From Dysgonamonadaceae bacterium (GTDB lineage Bacteria; Bacteroidota; Bacteroidia; Bacteroidales; Azobacteroidaceae): a stretch of 13,911 nt of DNA. The stretch's first letter is position 1, and every line of letters starts with the position of its first letter. The stretch spans positions 1 to 13,911 of the forward strand of contig JAIRSN010000196.1 in assembly GCA_031255425.1 (NCBI GenBank), in the 5' to 3' direction. Positions 1 through 7,766 of this stretch are shown here, in pieces. A program made the position numbers and the translations under genes. Under the pieces are notes generated by a model. That model was not told the origin of the DNA. It worked only from the letters and a program-made list of their open reading frames with translations, and ran no database searches.

Positions 1-200
1 GAAAGAATTCGGTCGAAAAGTAACTTCCGGGTTTCCCGGAAGGAAGAATTCAGTCGAAAAGTAACTTCCGGGTTTCCCGGAAGAAAGAATCCGGTTGAAA
101 AGTAGCTTCCGGAGTTCCCGGAAGTTAAGAATCCGGTTGAAAAGTAACTTCCGGGTTTCCCGGAAGGAAGAATTCAGTCGAAAAGTAACTTCCGCAGTAC
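1..200. repeat. 41-42 bp tandem array, each unit with a 19-bp palindrome
   Basis: About 4.7 tandem units start at roughly 1, 43, 84, 125 and 167. Each carries the dyad CTTCCGGGTTTCCCGGAAG (8-bp stem, TTT loop) at 24-42, 65-83 and 148-166, with a variant at 106-124 whose innermost pair is lost. The fifth unit (from 167) keeps only the left half-site at 189-194 before diverging. The linkers are of two kinds. Units 2 and 5 share GAAGAATTCAGTCGAAAAGTAA, shown here as its parts GAAGAATTCAG and TCGAAAAGTAA; units 3 and 4 share AAGAATCCGGTTGAAAAGTA. Unit length is not a multiple of three and the frames carry stops, so it is not coding. The array touches the window edge and may extend left. Linkers are conserved rather than unique, which argues against CRISPR. 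A REP/BIME-like cluster or a hairpin-rich 3' region of a gene further left are the likeliest readings. Confidence 0.85.
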
Positions 201-202
201 CG

Positions 203-226
203 GCGGCGCAGCCGCTTTTATTTTTT
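203..226 (+). terminator. Intrinsic terminator, rightward
   Basis: The perfect stem GCGGC/GCCGC with a GCA loop (203-215) is followed at once by TTTTATTTTTT (216-226). This is the layout of a rho-independent terminator for transcription entering from the left. No rightward gene is visible before it, so it probably ends a gene or RNA beyond the window edge whose transcript would run through the palindromic array. Confidence 0.6.
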
Positions 227-247
227 GAAAAGCGTTTGCGCGGGGCG

Positions 248-281
248 TAATAAAAGAAGGCATCCTTTGGGGGACACCTTC
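248..281 (-). terminator. Intrinsic terminator of the susC-susD-lipoprotein operon
   Basis: Read on the minus strand, a 10-bp stem (281-272 with 265-256; two G-U wobbles, six-base loop) is followed by TTTTATTA (255-248). It lies about 50 nt beyond the stop codon of the leftward lipoprotein gene, where an operon terminator is expected. A second hairpin with one bulged base at 289-312 lies between the stop and this site but lacks a downstream T-tract. Confidence 0.65.
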
Positions 282-331
282 TTCCGGTAGCCGCTCAAAC
301 CATGAGCCGGCTAAAAAAAAGCCGTTCGCGT

Positions 332-1765
332 TTATTGTTCGCCTTCAGGAGTAAAGATAAATACCCAGTCCTGACCTTCCGCTTCGTTGACAGCGCGGAC
401 GCACAAGGCAGTATCCGACAAGTAAACCACTTCATACTCTTGCGTTCCCACATAATAGGCGAGGAATCCGTTCGCCGGGACCGTCAACTTCCCATCGGAG
501 AACGTGTAATCGTATACCCCGCCGGCGTAGGTGAACAGCGCGTCGTCGCCCTCTTCGCTCGTGACGGAATATCCGCCCACCGAAGCAGCCGTGGCTTTCC
601 TGCCGTAACCCTCGCCTTGCGTTTCGATGGTCAACTGTCCCGAACTGGTGAAAGTATATTTCGATTCGTACAGCGTCCAGCCGGCAGAGTCGAACGATTT
701 CTCACCGGCACCGGCGCCCCACCATTCCTGGTATCCGCCCACCGGGCCTAATCCCATAAACCCTTTGATGTTCAGTCCGGTAGCCGCCACCACTTCCTCG
801 GTGTGCCTGTTGTAACCGTCGATGACCCACGTCTTTGAACCTTCACCGGTCAACGGGTTGGAAGGCACTTCGGACGTCAGGAAGAAGTACCAGGCGTTAT
901 CTTCCCCGGTATAATGCTTGAGTTGAATTTCTGCCGGCGAGAAAGAAATCACTTCGTATTCGGCTTTCTCCAGGTCGCCGGGCGTTACGGCATAACCGGC
1001 GAACCCTTTGTTGATGATCAACCAGGACTTTCCGTCCCGTTCTTCAATCTTCCACGTTGCGTCGGTAGCAGGCTGGTATTCGACCGTGACAAAAGAACCG
1101 TCGGGATCTCCATCGGAAAACAAATCGCCCAACGATTCGTTCATAAAGGAAGTGCCGTTGTTTTCATAAACAAAGTCGCCGTTCGGGAAAATACTGTTCG
1201 GTTTGAAAAGGAAAGCATCGTCGAACAGCGCAGGTTCGTTGCCGAAATCCCACCAGTCGCCCCAACCGCTGTTGCGGCCGCCCAATCCGGAGCCGGCAGT
1301 CAGCGTCCAATCCTTTCCATTCAGGTTGTCTTTTCCTCCCGTAAGCGCAAATTGAAGGCTGGCGGGATCGTCCTGGTAAACTTTCGGGTTGTCGTTTGCG
1401 AAAGTCAACGTTTTGCTTTTCGCAGCAATTTCCCCATCCGGAGTATAAACCCGGAGTTCAGCCGTGTAAGTGCCGGCAAGCACCCTGTATTCATGGCTTC
1501 CGGACAAGTCCTTGGACACGGTGCCGTCGCCGAACCGGACTTCAAAAGCATAGGGATATTTAACCGGGTCTACATTGATTACAGCCGTATAATTGTACGT
1601 CCATTCGTCGCTGCCGGGGGCGGCAGTCATCTCGAACGTCAACTGATCCGGACCGATTGTATAGGAACCACCTAATTGGTATTCGTCAAATTCCTGGGGG
1701 GCACAAGCCGCAAAAACAAAGGCTGCGGCACAAGCCATAAGTGTGAATTTTAATCTATTTTTCAT
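332..1765 (-). CDS. PKD-domain surface lipoprotein of a SusCD operon (candidate glycan-binding protein)
   Basis: This 477-residue protein starts with a lipoprotein signal peptide (residues 1-20, lipobox FAAC, lipidated Cys21). It has a PKD-like Ig fold at about 40-122, shown by FGDGT (78-82) and the AGTYTAEL stretch (97-104). Two related C-terminal modules follow, at about 139-297 and 305-473. Each opens with K-x-W, has a GLG...WW stretch (160-172 and 338-349), a GF-A-Y turn (254-258 and 433-437), YEV, and a closing DW/AW-x-F-F strand. It is the last gene of the operon, 38 nt after the susD stop. Lipoproteins in this position usually sit on the cell surface and bind glycan for the SusCD transporter. 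Binding is inferred; no catalytic motif is evident. I recall similar PKD proteins beside SusCD in beta-glucan loci, but the substrate cannot be decided here. Confidence 0.85.
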   Translation of the reverse strand: MKNRLKFTLMACAAAFVFAACAPQEFDEYQLGGSYTIGPDQLTFEMTAAPGSDEWTYNYTAVINVDPVKYPYAFEVRFGDGTVSKDLSGSHEYRVLAGTYTAELRVYTPDGEIAAKSKTLTFANDNPKVYQDDPASLQFALTGGKDNLNGKDWTLTAGSGLGGRNSGWGDWWDFGNEPALFDDAFLFKPNSIFPNGDFVYENNGTSFMNESLGDLFSDGDPDGSFVTVEYQPATDATWKIEERDGKSWLIINKGFAGYAVTPGDLEKAEYEVISFSPAEIQLKHYTGEDNAWYFFLTSEVPSNPLTGEGSKTWVIDGYNRHTEEVVAATGLNIKGFMGLGPVGGYQEWWGAGAGEKSFDSAGWTLYESKYTFTSSGQLTIETQGEGYGRKATAASVGGYSVTSEEGDDALFTYAGGVYDYTFSDGKLTVPANGFLAYYVGTQEYEVVYLSDTALCVRAVNEAEGQDWVFIFTPEGEQ

Positions 1766-1803
1766 ATCACTTTAAACTTATAATTAATGATGTATAAATA
1801 TGG

Positions 1804-3378
1804 TTACCATTGGTTTTGAACCAAATCAAATCCGGTTCCTTTAGAGGCGTTTATATCTTCTTCGGGAATAGGCAAGTATTTCTTTGCGTTTGTAAATTTA
1901 CGCGACCAGGTCCAGGTGACGGAGGGCGTAGCATCCGTTCCCGGAGTGGTAGCCGTAACGTCTTCGGTCAATACCCTTTCGGCGTCGCCCCAGCGGATCA
2001 AATCCCAGAAGCGCATGCCTTCCCCGATAAATTCCCGGTGCCGTTCCACTTTGATATTCTCCAGGTTGAGCGACAAAGCCGGTGCGTTTGCGCCACCGAA
2101 AGCACGGCCGCGTATTTGGGCAAAGCAGTCCTGGGCAGATACGCCCTGTTGTGCCGGCACATTCAGCGTTCCGACCAGCTCGGCATAGTTCAGCAAGGTT
2201 TCCGCATAGCGGAAAATGCGCAGGTTGTTGCAATAATTCAAGTCCTGATCGCCCGGCAGGTCGTTGTATCCCACCCTTGCGGCATATTTGCGGTTGTAGT
2301 ATCCCGTATCCTGGAAGCGCGGTTTGTAATCGGCGCCGACCCAGTTGTTGATCGACCCTTCGCGGCGGGTGTCGCCCGCTTCAAACAAATCGGTCCAGAG
2401 GTAGGGACGGAGAGGCGCAAAACCCCATCCTGTTTTGAATACCCCGTTGGGATCTTTCAAATCATTCGGAGAAACATAGGCGGGATAGTTCGTGCCGTAT
2501 CCCTGCCACGCACTTCCCCATCCCTTACCGGAAGGCAAGTGGTTTGCTTCGAAGATGGATTCGGAACAAAACTCGTTTTCATTTTCCCACATCGCATCAA
2601 AATTGCCGAACAATTCGTATTCATTGCTTTTGATAATCGAAGCCATATCGTTGGCGACCTCCGCATATTTGGACGCATCTTTCTGGTAAAGGACCACACG
2701 GGCTTTCAACATCAGCAAGGCAGCTTTGTTTACATGTCCCAAATCGCTTCCCCTTGTAGCCATCGGCAGGCTGTTCAAATCTTCCGCCGCCTTGATGTCT
2801 TCCATTATTTTGGTATAGATGTCGGCGGCATCATATTGCGGAGCCAGAAAAGGTTCCACCAGGGGTTCCGTAAAGAAAGGAATATTTCCCCAGAACTTCC
2901 ACAACAAATGCGTGTAATAAGCGCGAAGGAACAAGGCTTCCGCTTTGTAGCGCTTCACTGTTTCCGGATTACTTCCTTCGACCACATTCCCGGCAGACAG
3001 GATAGCCGTATTTGCGCGGGCAATACCGGAGAAGTAGATGGTCCACAGTCCGGGAATATTACTGGCAGGCGTGGAATTGAACGTCGCCAGATTGTATAAC
3101 TGTTGCTGGTCGCCGGCGCTTTCGCCTCCTTTGTAATTGTCGTCGGAACGAAGGTCGGACATCAACAACACACTGTTGTAGTTGAAATTTGCGTAGGAAT
3201 CAAACAGCAGGATTTGATACGCCGACGCCAGATTGGCCAAGACCACCTCCTCCGTAGCAGGAGAACCTGCCGGGACTTTCCGTGCCGAATCAGCCGTTAA
3301 AAAATCATCGCTACAGGCGGTCAAACCTGCAAATCCTGCCAAAGCGATTGCTGCGATTAAAAATTTATATTTTTTCAT
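1804..3378 (-). CDS. SusD/RagB-family nutrient-binding outer-membrane lipoprotein
   Basis: The 524-residue product has a lipoprotein signal peptide with lipobox LTAC (Cys22) and the acidic CSDDFL start typical of SusD proteins. Family hallmarks are W-x-x-Y-F-S-G-I-A-R-A-N (112-123), the C-terminal ERHREFIGEGMRFWDLIRWG block, and a closing YLPIPEEDI segment. SusD proteins are TPR-based lids that close over the SusC barrel and bind the ligand at the cell surface. It lies 21 nt downstream of susC and 38 nt upstream of the PKD lipoprotein, in one transcription unit. Length is normal for the family. The ligand cannot be deduced: SusD relatives bind many glycans, and RagB relatives bind peptides. 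Confidence 0.95.
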   Translation of the reverse strand: MKKYKFLIAAIALAGFAGLTACSDDFLTADSARKVPAGSPATEEVVLANLASAYQILLFDSYANFNYNSVLLMSDLRSDDNYKGGESAGDQQQLYNLATFNSTPASNIPGLWTIYFSGIARANTAILSAGNVVEGSNPETVKRYKAEALFLRAYYTHLLWKFWGNIPFFTEPLVEPFLAPQYDAADIYTKIMEDIKAAEDLNSLPMATRGSDLGHVNKAALLMLKARVVLYQKDASKYAEVANDMASIIKSNEYELFGNFDAMWENENEFCSESIFEANHLPSGKGWGSAWQGYGTNYPAYVSPNDLKDPNGVFKTGWGFAPLRPYLWTDLFEAGDTRREGSINNWVGADYKPRFQDTGYYNRKYAARVGYNDLPGDQDLNYCNNLRIFRYAETLLNYAELVGTLNVPAQQGVSAQDCFAQIRGRAFGGANAPALSLNLENIKVERHREFIGEGMRFWDLIRWGDAERVLTEDVTATTPGTDATPSVTWTWSRKFTNAKKYLPIPEEDINASKGTGFDLVQNQW

Positions 3379-3399
3379 TTTGTATTTGTATTTTTTAAG

Positions 3400-6300
3400 T
3401 TAGAAAGTAATGTTTACACCAACAGACAGGGTTCTTGCCTGGGGATAAATACCCCTGTCAATACCCATTTTCACGTAGTCGCCGGTAGAGGCTTCGGGAT
3501 CGAATCCGTCGTATTTGGTGAAAGTCAGCAGGTTTTCCGCCGCTGCAAATACCCTGAACCGTTGAATCGAAACTTTCTTCGTCAGTTGAGCCGGCAGGGT
3601 GTAACCCAGTTGCACGTTTTTCAACCGGATGTAAGAGCCGTCTTTGATGTAGAGGTCGGACGACCGCCAATTTTGATTCACATTCTGCGAGGTCATACGC
3701 GGGATCCGGTTCGAGGTGCCTTCGCCGTGCCAGCGTTGAAGAATCCATTCCGGACGGTTCATCGCCGGGATGTCGCCCCGTTGTGAAAAGTCGAACATGT
3801 CGTTCCCATACGTTCCCTGGAAGAATAAACTCACATCGAATCCTTTGTAATCGGCTCCGAGCGAGAGCCCGAACACCCAGTCGGGACTTCCTTTCCCGAT
3901 TTTGCCTTTATCGTCGTCGTCGATCGTTCCGTTATTGTTGGCGTCGACAAAGCGGACGTCGCCGGGCAAGGCATTCGGCTGAATCAAGTTCACCACGCCT
4001 GTTTCGGGATCCGTCCATGTATACGCATTTATTTCGTCCGTGTTCTGGAAAATACCATTCGTCTGAAAGCCGTAGAAATAAGGGAATACATCGCCGTCCG
4101 AGGCTTTTATGTATTCGCCCACTCCCGCTGCGCCGGCATTTTCGTAATAGATTTCTCCGGAAGCGTTACCGATATAAATCAACTTGTTTTTCAGGTACGT
4201 CGCATTGGCAGAGAGGTAGTAATTGAAATCGGAAACATGATGTTTCCAACCCAGTTCAAATTCAAAGCCGCTGTTTTCCATGTCTCCGACATTTGCCAAC
4301 GGTTTGCCCTGTCCTACATAGACCGGAATCTGCCTGTCCATCAACATGCCGATGGTTTTTTTCCGGTAATAATCGAAGCTGAACGATAAGGCATTGGAAA
4401 GGAAACGAAGGTCAACACCCATATCCACCTGTTCCGATTCTTCCCACCGGAGATTCGGGTTCGGCAAAGCCGCAGCGGAAATCCCGTTCACCATGGTGCC
4501 GGTACCACCCAAATCCGCCGAACCTAACTGGTAACCGCCTCCGAAATAATAATTCTGCCCGCTATCGTTGAATGCGGCATAGCGAAGGTCGCCAATGTTG
4601 TCGTTCCCGTTTCTACCCCAGCTTCCGCGCAGTTTGAAAACGTTCAGCCAGTCGATATTCATGTTCGTCATAAACGATTCGTTCATCACGTTCCAACCGA
4701 CGGAAACAGCCGGAAAGATTGCCCACTTGTTGCTTGCCCCAAAACGGGAAGACCCGTCCCGGCGCATGGACGCCTGAATCATGTAGCGTTCGAGGTAGTT
4801 GTAGCTGCCGCGGACGAAATAAGAAGCCAGCGAACGGAAACTCGCGTCGCCGATGCCGCCTTCCGCCCTTTGCGTTGTTTCCTCACCGATAGCGCTGTCG
4901 ATCTGCGCCTTGCCCGGATCGGTCGTTTCCAGGTTCACCGCCGAACCTTTCAGGTTGCGGACCGTATGTTTCAAAGCCGATTGTCCCAAAATAAGATTGA
5001 CCGCATGATCGCCGAAAACCTTGTCGTAGCTCAGGACGTTTTCTACCTGCCAGGTGAAACCCCTGTGCATATCGCTTGTCACCGTACTTTTCCCTTCCGC
5101 TACATTTTTTCCCTGTGATGCAAGAAAATAGGGGAGCGTATATCCGTCGTTTCCCCAAAAAGCGAGATCGGTCCCGTAGCTGCTTTTGAATTTCAGTCCT
5201 TCGTAAAGGCTGATTTCTCCCCAGAACGAAGCGACAAACTTATCCTCGTTCAATACGGAAGCATTGGGCTGGTAGAGCATGGCTACCGGGTTTGCAATTT
5301 CCTGGAATCCGCCGGGAGGCAGCGAAAACACCCGCCCGGACCGGTCTTTGACGGCAAGCGGTTGCGCGGCTAAAACGGCATCCGGGTCAACGGCATAGAC
5401 CGGAATGGAAGGATCGAAGGCAACGGCGCTTCCCAGCAGCGATCCGAATTCGGAATTGGCTTCGAGGCTGGAAGACAGCGCGCGCGTGTAACCGATATTC
5501 GAACCCACCCTCAATTTGTTCAGAAACAGGCGGCTGTCGTCTTCAAATGCGGTGTACGTGTTGTTTAAGCGGACACTGTAACGTTCGTAATTCGATTTGC
5601 CCACGTTACCGCCGATAATCCCGTCCTGATTGAAGTAGCCGAATGAGAGGAAATAGTTCCCTTTGTCGTTTCCCCCGCTCATGCTCACCTGGTGACTTGC
5701 GACCGGCGCATTGTCATTGAATACTTCTTCTTGCCAATCGGTTGTTTGTGCGTTGGCAATCTGGCCGGCGAGATACCGCGGCGTCCCCTTGTCGTTGATT
5801 TCCCGTTCGTTGATAAGCATCATGTATTCCCGGGCATCCAACACGGCTTTTTTCTTCCACGGATTTTGCCAGCCGTAACTGAAATCGTAATTAACGGTTG
5901 CTTTTCCTTTACTTCCCTGCTTGGTCGTAACCAGAATAACCCCGTTCGCCCCGCGCGTACCGTAAATAGCCGCGGAAGCCGCATCTTTCAGCACTTCCAC
6001 CGATTCGATGTCCACCGGATTCAGGTAATTGATACCGCCGTCTACCGCCATACCGTCGACAATGAATAAGGGTTTGCCGGCGTTACCGTTGTCGGTGATT
6101 GTTCCAACTCCCCGGATCTGTATTTTGGAATCCGCGCCCGGTTGCCCGGAGCTTTGTATAATCTGGACCCCGGATACTTTTCCTTTTAATACATCTTCGA
6201 TACGAGTGGGCGTAACCAATTCCAAATCATCGGAAGAGACTTTGCTGATGGCTGCCGTCACTACGCTTTTTTTCTGGACGCCGTAACCGATGACGACAAT

Positions 6301-6609
6301 TTCGTCCAGCATCCGGTCGTCTTCCTGAAGCAAAACATCCAGATTTGTTTGATTCCCGACGGCAATTTCCTGCGCCTGATAGCCCAAATACGAAATTGCC
6401 AATACATCCGACGATTGAGCGTCGATGGTAAACGAACCATTCAAATCGGTTACAGTGCCGGTTGAAGTTCCTTTAACCATAACGCTAACTCCAATTAGCG
6501 GTTCTGCATCTTCCGCAGACCGAACTACCCCTTTGACAGGATTTGTTTGAGCTATTACATTCCACGAAAAGAATATACATAGCGTAAAAAATGAAAGAAG
6601 TCTTTTCAT
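3400..6609 (-). CDS. SusC/RagA-family TonB-dependent outer-membrane transporter
   Basis: This is a full-length 1069-residue SusC-type protein. It has a signal peptide with likely cleavage after IA20, a carboxypeptidase-regulatory-like domain at about 24-100 (PLIGVSVMVKGTSTGT...DLNGSF), the family segment DEIVVIGYGVQKKS at about 101-115, a plug domain ending near GVILVTTKQG, and a 22-strand barrel ending in Phe. It imports oligomers across the outer membrane using TonB energy, paired with the SusD lid. There is no N-terminal STN (secretin/TonB short N-terminal) domain, so anti-sigma/ECF control of the kind tied to that extension is unlikely; a hybrid two-component or other regulator outside the window is more probable. 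It is first in its operon and is preceded by a structured leader. A D-rich turn (DANNNGTIDDDDKG) near the C-terminus resembles the calcium-binding loops often seen in this family. Confidence 0.96.
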   Translation of the reverse strand: MKRLLSFFTLCIFFSWNVIAQTNPVKGVVRSAEDAEPLIGVSVMVKGTSTGTVTDLNGSFTIDAQSSDVLAISYLGYQAQEIAVGNQTNLDVLLQEDDRMLDEIVVIGYGVQKKSVVTAAISKVSSDDLELVTPTRIEDVLKGKVSGVQIIQSSGQPGADSKIQIRGVGTITDNGNAGKPLFIVDGMAVDGGINYLNPVDIESVEVLKDAASAAIYGTRGANGVILVTTKQGSKGKATVNYDFSYGWQNPWKKKAVLDAREYMMLINEREINDKGTPRYLAGQIANAQTTDWQEEVFNDNAPVASHQVSMSGGNDKGNYFLSFGYFNQDGIIGGNVGKSNYERYSVRLNNTYTAFEDDSRLFLNKLRVGSNIGYTRALSSSLEANSEFGSLLGSAVAFDPSIPVYAVDPDAVLAAQPLAVKDRSGRVFSLPPGGFQEIANPVAMLYQPNASVLNEDKFVASFWGEISLYEGLKFKSSYGTDLAFWGNDGYTLPYFLASQGKNVAEGKSTVTSDMHRGFTWQVENVLSYDKVFGDHAVNLILGQSALKHTVRNLKGSAVNLETTDPGKAQIDSAIGEETTQRAEGGIGDASFRSLASYFVRGSYNYLERYMIQASMRRDGSSRFGASNKWAIFPAVSVGWNVMNESFMTNMNIDWLNVFKLRGSWGRNGNDNIGDLRYAAFNDSGQNYYFGGGYQLGSADLGGTGTMVNGISAAALPNPNLRWEESEQVDMGVDLRFLSNALSFSFDYYRKKTIGMLMDRQIPVYVGQGKPLANVGDMENSGFEFELGWKHHVSDFNYYLSANATYLKNKLIYIGNASGEIYYENAGAAGVGEYIKASDGDVFPYFYGFQTNGIFQNTDEINAYTWTDPETGVVNLIQPNALPGDVRFVDANNNGTIDDDDKGKIGKGSPDWVFGLSLGADYKGFDVSLFFQGTYGNDMFDFSQRGDIPAMNRPEWILQRWHGEGTSNRIPRMTSQNVNQNWRSSDLYIKDGSYIRLKNVQLGYTLPAQLTKKVSIQRFRVFAAAENLLTFTKYDGFDPEASTGDYVKMGIDRGIYPQARTLSVGVNITF

Positions 6610-6629
6610 AAAAATTTAACAAATGTTTC

Positions 6630-6696
6630 GCACTTCCCCCTTAAACTCTAACAAAGAATTAATAACCGGAAGTGCATTTTTTATTAATTCTTTGTT
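6630..6696 (-). promoter_or_regulatory. Interlocked inverted repeats in the susC leader (possible H-type pseudoknot)
   Basis: Two perfect inverted repeats interleave. One pairs AACAAAGAATTAATAA (6650-6665) with its exact complement at 6681-6696 (16 bp, 15-nt loop). The other pairs GCACTTCC (6630-6637) with GGAAGTGC (6668-6675), which lies inside the loop of the first. Read on the minus strand, the loop of an A/U-rich hairpin would base-pair with a segment 12 nt downstream, the geometry of an H-type pseudoknot, ending 20 nt before the susC ATG. It could control susC translation or transcription elongation, or act as a DNA operator. No known riboswitch class is recognised. The repeats are seen; the RNA fold is inferred. 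Confidence 0.55.
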
Positions 6697-6746
6697 TGGT
6701 GATTAAATACTGTGAAATGATGGATGGCTGGATAGTTTGTGAAACG

Positions 6747-6754
6747 CAAATGTA
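6747..6754 (-). promoter_or_regulatory. Candidate -7 element of the susC operon promoter
   Basis: TACATTTG on the minus strand matches the Bacteroidetes -7 consensus TAnnTTTG. No TTTG -33 box is found at the usual distance, so the call rests on one element. If used, it gives a leader of about 130 nt that includes the whole interlocked-repeat structure. Nothing else convincing is seen in 6697-6882. Confidence 0.35.
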
Positions 6755-6882
6755 TGGATTACACGCTCATTCCATTCGATTATGTATACGCATAAAATTC
6801 AACAGGCAGGATTGGGGGATGGTTTCCGGGCATTATTTTTTCACATTTATTCAATTCTGCTTCGAAATTATATTCAAAAGAT

Positions 6883-6890
6883 TAACTTTG
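6883..6890 (+). promoter_or_regulatory. Candidate -7 element of the metal-transport operon promoter
   Basis: TAACTTTG matches TAnnTTTG exactly and lies 27 nt before the ATG at 6918, implying a 5' leader of about 20 nt. A weak -33 candidate (TTCG at 6861-6864) is 18 nt upstream. This placement also supports starting the lipoprotein at 6918 rather than further upstream in the same open frame. No clear Zur or Fur palindrome was recognised. Confidence 0.5.
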
Positions 6891-6917
6891 TATCCCAATT
6901 TAATAAATGCCGGATTT

Positions 6918-7766
6918 ATGAACAGATTCATTCCCTTTTTCTTGGTAGGATTTGCCGTTTCTTTCTTTTCCTGTTCAGGCAGCATGCAGCAGGAAAACAG
7001 AATCTTCGTCACCATCGAACCCCAGCGCTATTTTGCCGAACGGTTGGCGCATCCGTTCTTTGAAATCGAAACGATGGTAGCCCCGGGCACAAGCCCCGAA
7101 AGTTACGACCCGACTCCCCGGCAGATGGTCCGGCTCGCAAAGTCCAGGGCGTATTTCGGTATCGGTCCCCTCGGTTTTGAATTGGCATGGCTCGATAAAT
7201 TGAAACAGAACAATCCCGCTGTCCTTTTCTTTGACAACAGCCGGAACGTCTCTTTTGTTGCCGGCGAATCGCATCACCACGGGACGCACGGGATGGACCC
7301 GCACATCTGGACTTCGCCGCAAACAGCTTTGCTCATTGTGCAGAACATGTACGATGCGCTGGTGGAATTAGACCCCGGAAACCGGGATGCCTATGCCGGA
7401 AACCGGGACGACTTGCGCAGGGAAATCCTTCAAACCGATACGATTGTCCGGTCGTTGCTGAACCGTTCTTCGCAAAAGGCATTTATCATCTATCACCCGG
7501 CATTGACTTATTTCGCCCACGATTACGGATTGACCCAATATGCGATTGAGTCGGAGGGGAAAGAGCCTGCTGCCGAACAATTAAAACAGTTGATTGATGC
7601 CGGAAGGGGAACGGTCAAAACCGTTTTCATTCAGCAGGAATTTGACCGGAAAAACGCAGAAATCGTTGCCCGGGAAGCCCGTTGCAAATTGGTAGTCATC
7701 AATCCTTTGTCGTACAACTGGAGCGAAGAAACCATACGGATCGCCAAAGCGCTGTCGGATGAATGA
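6918..7766 (+). CDS. znuA: ZnuA-like metal ABC transporter substrate-binding lipoprotein
   Basis: The 282-residue product is a cluster A-I (zinc/manganese) binding protein. The start at 6918 is chosen because it gives a clean lipoprotein signal (lipobox FFSC, Cys19); the frame is open further upstream but that extension has no signal and includes the promoter. Family landmarks are APGTSPESYDPTP (55-67), a short His-rich loop ESHHHGTHGMDPH (117-129), DPHIW with ligand His129, YHP with His193, and NPLSYNW near the end. Two usual ligand positions differ from the proteobacterial pattern: Glu61 stands where His is common, and Asn262 where Asp/Glu is common. It likely captures Zn2+ in the periplasm. 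The gene overlaps the ATPase gene by 8 nt. Zn versus Mn cannot be settled from sequence. Confidence 0.88.
   Translation: MNRFIPFFLVGFAVSFFSCSGSMQQENRIFVTIEPQRYFAERLAHPFFEIETMVAPGTSPESYDPTPRQMVRLAKSRAYFGIGPLGFELAWLDKLKQNNPAVLFFDNSRNVSFVAGESHHHGTHGMDPHIWTSPQTALLIVQNMYDALVELDPGNRDAYAGNRDDLRREILQTDTIVRSLLNRSSQKAFIIYHPALTYFAHDYGLTQYAIESEGKEPAAEQLKQLIDAGRGTVKTVFIQQEFDRKNAEIVAREARCKLVVINPLSYNWSEETIRIAKALSDE

Noticed and set aside
1..200. CRISPR array
   Set aside because: The interval sequences are conserved between units instead of unique, and no cas gene is present.
1810..3099. Plus-strand open frame of 429 codons opposite susD
   Set aside because: It is antisense to a well-supported SusD gene, has no recognisable domain and an unnatural composition; it is a codon-bias shadow.
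6650..6696. Invertible promoter (phase-variation switch)
   Set aside because: The inverted repeats are separated by only 15 bp, too little to hold an invertible promoter, and no recombinase gene is nearby.
6672..6917. Upstream in-frame extension of the ZnuA-like protein to 6672
   Set aside because: It would bury the lipoprotein signal 80 residues inside the protein and includes the promoter candidate; the start at 6918 gives a clean signal and lipobox.
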